NCBI RefSeq assembly: GCF_910589235.1 | Contig: NC_060957.1 | Span: forward strand, 6,492,662-6,556,661 | DNA from: Vespa crabro | Lineage: Eukaryota; Arthropoda; Insecta; Hymenoptera; Vespidae | Length of the DNA: 64,000 nucleotides | Direction: 5' to 3' | Part shown: positions 61,821 through 64,000 of the stretch, in pieces | Layout of the letters: each line of letters starts with the position of its first letter | Numbering within the stretch: the stretch's first letter is position 1 | Position numbers and translations under genes: made by a program | The notes under the pieces: model-generated | Databases searched by the model: none | The model's input: only the letters and a program-made list of their open reading frames with translations | What the model was told of the DNA's origin: nothing

Positions 61821-62807
61821 AAATAAAATATAAATAAATTCAAAGATAATTACTTTAAATTTGAAAATTTATATACTATCATATGTGTTAATTATATTTA
61901 TTATTTATACTTTTATAATAAACCAAATGCGTATCGACGTCGTATCTAGCACGTATCACTGCGAGACTCACGTTACCATCAAAAAAAAAGAAAATACATA
62001 TAATAGACTAAAAAGTGAATTCACAGCTATCACACGACACCAATTGTTATGTATGTGCGAGAAAGGAATAAACAAACAAACTTATATACCAATACGATAA
62101 TGGAATGGTAGGAACAGCGTTACCCGTTTGTATTTGTAATTAATATCTATCTTATTAATATCAATCCATTTCTGTCACTAAAGTCACGCACACTTCGAAT
62201 ATTAAGTAGTGAACAGTCTTAAATAAAAAAAAATAGAACATTATTATTATCAACAATAATTTCCCATAATTGACAAAAAAAGACCCCCAATATGACCAAC
62301 CGAACAGACGATAAAACAAAAATCTTCTATAACCGATTAAAAAAATGGATCTACTACTACTAATAGCACATTCGATAAATAATAGTCAATTATTGCTTGC
62401 CGATGAAACAGAGATCTACTATTACCTACTGATAAGATAGATTTACAATTACCGATTGATTAGTCAACAAAATGATAATCTTCTAATGCCATAAATGAGT
62501 TATTAGTGTAAGATTAAAATACTCAATCGGTAATAATAAATCTTATTTTTTTATCATCTGTCGGTAAAATAAATTCTTACTTTTTTTTTAATTTACTGTT
62601 TTATTTGATATTATAGGATAAAAGGATAAAGAAACTCAACACATTTAATAAAAAGAGAAAAATTAGAACAATAACAATATTCAAGGCATATGACTTCGAA
62701 TCGTCTTAATTTCTATCGATTCTTTTCTTTTGTTTTTCGCATTATACAATCATCGCTCTGACAACTTAATATATTAGAAAATAAGGATTACTTAATAGAG
62801 AAATAAA
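61821..62807. other. AT-rich sequence upstream of the channel gene
   Basis: Contains several TACTATTA/CTACTACTA words (62350-62520) in diverged repetition and no supported exon. The frame at 61861-62100 has no recognisable domain. Confidence 0.5.
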
Positions 62808-63028
62808 ATGTATTTTAACTATGAAAATACATTTTCGTCACAAAATGTATCGTCCTATCATATAAGTCGTCTGCAAAAATTGTTGCATAATTGCCGTAAT
62901 TTCTTCATGATTTCTTTTACAAATCCAAATGCTCAAAGATATTTGCGCAGCCAAACAGCACTATTAAATGAAAAACGTCGACACATTCAAAACTACAAGA
63001 ACATAATTCATCCATTTAGTAATTTTAG
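62808..63028 (+). CDS. Divergent HCN/CNG-family ion channel, exon 1 (N-terminal HCN domain)
   Basis: First exon seen of a cyclic-nucleotide-binding-domain channel, a plasma-membrane cation channel family that includes insect Ih (HCN). ATG at 62808 has an A-rich context typical of insects (AAATAAAATG) and no better upstream start. Residues 1-74 are cytosolic. Residues 34-74 match the HCN domain that packs against the voltage sensor (FTNPNAQRYLRSQTA, then KRRHIQ and the hallmark IIHPFSNFR before S1). The exon ends AG|GTAAGAAT after residue 73 plus two bases (phase 2), splitting Arg74. HCN N-termini are often longer; this short one suggests a compact paralog or an unrecognised upstream exon. The family call is sure, the orthology is not: it is too diverged to be called the single insect Ih gene. 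Confidence 0.85.
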
Positions 63029-63156
63029 GTAAGAATAATAAATCTTGTTATTTTTAAATTAATTTTAAATAAAGGAAATATAATTTTTTAATGTTCAAAT
63101 TTTATCAAAGAAACCAATCGTAAATAAATAAAGTATTTAAATAAAATATTTCTCAG

Positions 63157-63321
63157 ATATTACTGGGACATCTTGCTCATCGTGGGAATGATAATTATCC
63201 TGTTGATAACACCATATCAAGCGGCATTTAGTATCACTCAAGAGACTCTCGTTCCAACATTCATTAAAAATTCTTTACTCCTTCTCTGTTGCGGAGACAT
63301 GTTCGTTAATATATCTACCGG
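63157..63321 (+). CDS. Divergent HCN/CNG-family ion channel, exon 2 (S1-S2)
   Basis: Joined to exon 1 through a 128-bp GT-AG intron (63029-63156, TTTCTCAG acceptor), restoring Arg74. Encodes residues 75-128 plus part of Gly129. It starts YYWDILLIVGMIIILLITPY, which is S1 directly after the FR of the HCN domain, exactly as in HCN channels (FRFYWD in the family). A short extracellular loop (QAAFSITQETLVP) and S2 (TFIKNSLLLLCCGDMFVNIS) with the usual Asp near its inner end follow. The exon ends GG|GTGAAT (phase 2); reading through would hit TGA at once, which confirms the splice. Confidence 0.88.
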
Positions 63322-63412
63322 GTGAATACAATTACAATGAATTATATAAAGACGATGAAATAGGTTATCTACAAATGAAATGAATAACAAGGAAATATTT
63401 ATTTTTGTTTAG

Positions 63413-64000
63413 GTACTTCGATAAACGTCGATCAATCGTCGAGATGGAACGGAAAAAAATTATAGAACGATATGTAAAACATGGTACATTCTTTACCGAT
63501 CTTTTTGGCTCTTTTCCAACGGACGTGATATTTGTGAATATGTGGAACGAATGCAAAGTAACCCGAAAAATAGTTTCTTTACTTTGTATCTTTCGATTTT
63601 TTTCTCTTAAAGCTTATATCGACAAATTATCATGTACTAAAAAAATATCAATATTTCATTACCGCCACATTATTATATTCTTTTGGTTGATCATTTTCAT
63701 TCACTGGCTATCCTGCATCTTTTGGCTAGTACCTATAGTAATTATTTCAATGAAACAACCAGATTATACTAGAACCAATTTTTGGATTGATGATGCTGAT
63801 CTTTGGGATAAGCCCACAGATACACAGTATTTCTTTTCATTACTGCTGACAATAGGAAATTGTTTGAGATCCGGGTTCCTTAAAAATGATCGACGAAATG
63901 TTTTTGATCTCTACGTAATAATAATTGCCCAAATAATGGGTACCCTACTTATGTCGTTACTCATAGTAAGATTGATGCAATATATGAAAGGAACTTACTC
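63413..64000 (+). CDS. Divergent HCN/CNG-family ion channel, exon 3 (S2-S3 loop to S6), runs off the edge
   Basis: Follows a 91-bp intron (63322-63412, TTTGTTTAG acceptor) and gives residues 129-324, still open at 64000. The order fits the family: S2-S3 linker, S3 (TFFTDLFGSFPTDVIF, matching the family's D-x-x-S-x-P-x-D), S4 (about 177-200), S5 with the conserved HW (IFIHWLSCIFWLVP, 223-236), the pore helix and filter (YFFSLLLTIGNCLRSG, 268-283), and S6 (NVFDLYVIIIAQIMGTLLM on). Two oddities: of the S4 basic positions that align to HCN, most are Cys, Ser, Ala or other residues, leaving only K177, R180, K181, R190 and K195; and the GYG filter is GNC, nearer to the TIGE of CNG channels but without the acidic residue. 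C-linker and cyclic-nucleotide-binding domain would lie beyond the window. No stop or frameshift, so it appears functional. Confidence 0.88.

Noticed and set aside
1..64000. tRNA or rRNA genes
   Set aside because: No sequence with a convincing T-arm (GGTTCGA-type) plus A-box, nor any rRNA-like segment, was seen. This is by eye only; a covariance-model scan would be decisive.

Overview
The window looks like nuclear DNA from an insect, most likely an aculeate hymenopteran (bee, wasp or ant). The reasons are the AT-rich composition, the many GA/TC, TA and tri- or tetranucleotide microsatellites, the GT-AG introns of about 90-130 bp in the one clear gene, and a DUF4817-type mariner relic. The order is an inference from these features and is not proven. 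There is no sign of bacterial or viral gene organisation. Most of the 64 kb is non-coding.

Layout. 1-370 is a foldback repeat element. About 0.5-42 kb is a gene-poor, microsatellite-dense stretch. It holds one internally deleted, frameshifted mariner transposase (6.39-7.06 kb), a few weak exon candidates (a signal-peptide-like first exon at 5750-5807, a possible 33-nt exon at 17117-17149, small open frames at 31.3 and 35.9 kb), homeodomain/POU motif clusters, and an extraordinary 1.1-kb (CGAA)n array at 21834-22933 with a single interruption. A GC-richer, promoter-like stretch lies at 39.6-41.0 kb.

From about 42 kb the composition changes to strongly AT-rich DNA nearly free of GA/TC tracts. 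Two such blocks (42.5-47.4 kb and 58.5-61.8 kb) are diverged direct duplicates about 15 kb apart. They contain internal repeats of about 300 bp and one stretch of 81 identical bp. Between them lie a microsatellite-rich stretch (50.8-55.5 kb), a 299-bp TA-flanked MITE (46.4 kb, inside the first block's span) and a striking 68-bp-arm inverted repeat (48282-48460) that would fold into a near-perfect hairpin.

The only confident protein-coding gene begins at 62808 and runs off the right edge. It is three exons of a divergent HCN/CNG-family ion channel (N-terminal HCN domain, S1-S6 so far). Most S4 voltage-sensor arginines are lost and the pore signature is GNC in place of GYG. The second duplicate block lies directly upstream of it and contains a TATA-like promoter candidate. 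This suggests, but does not prove, that the duplication is part of a local expansion of this channel family.
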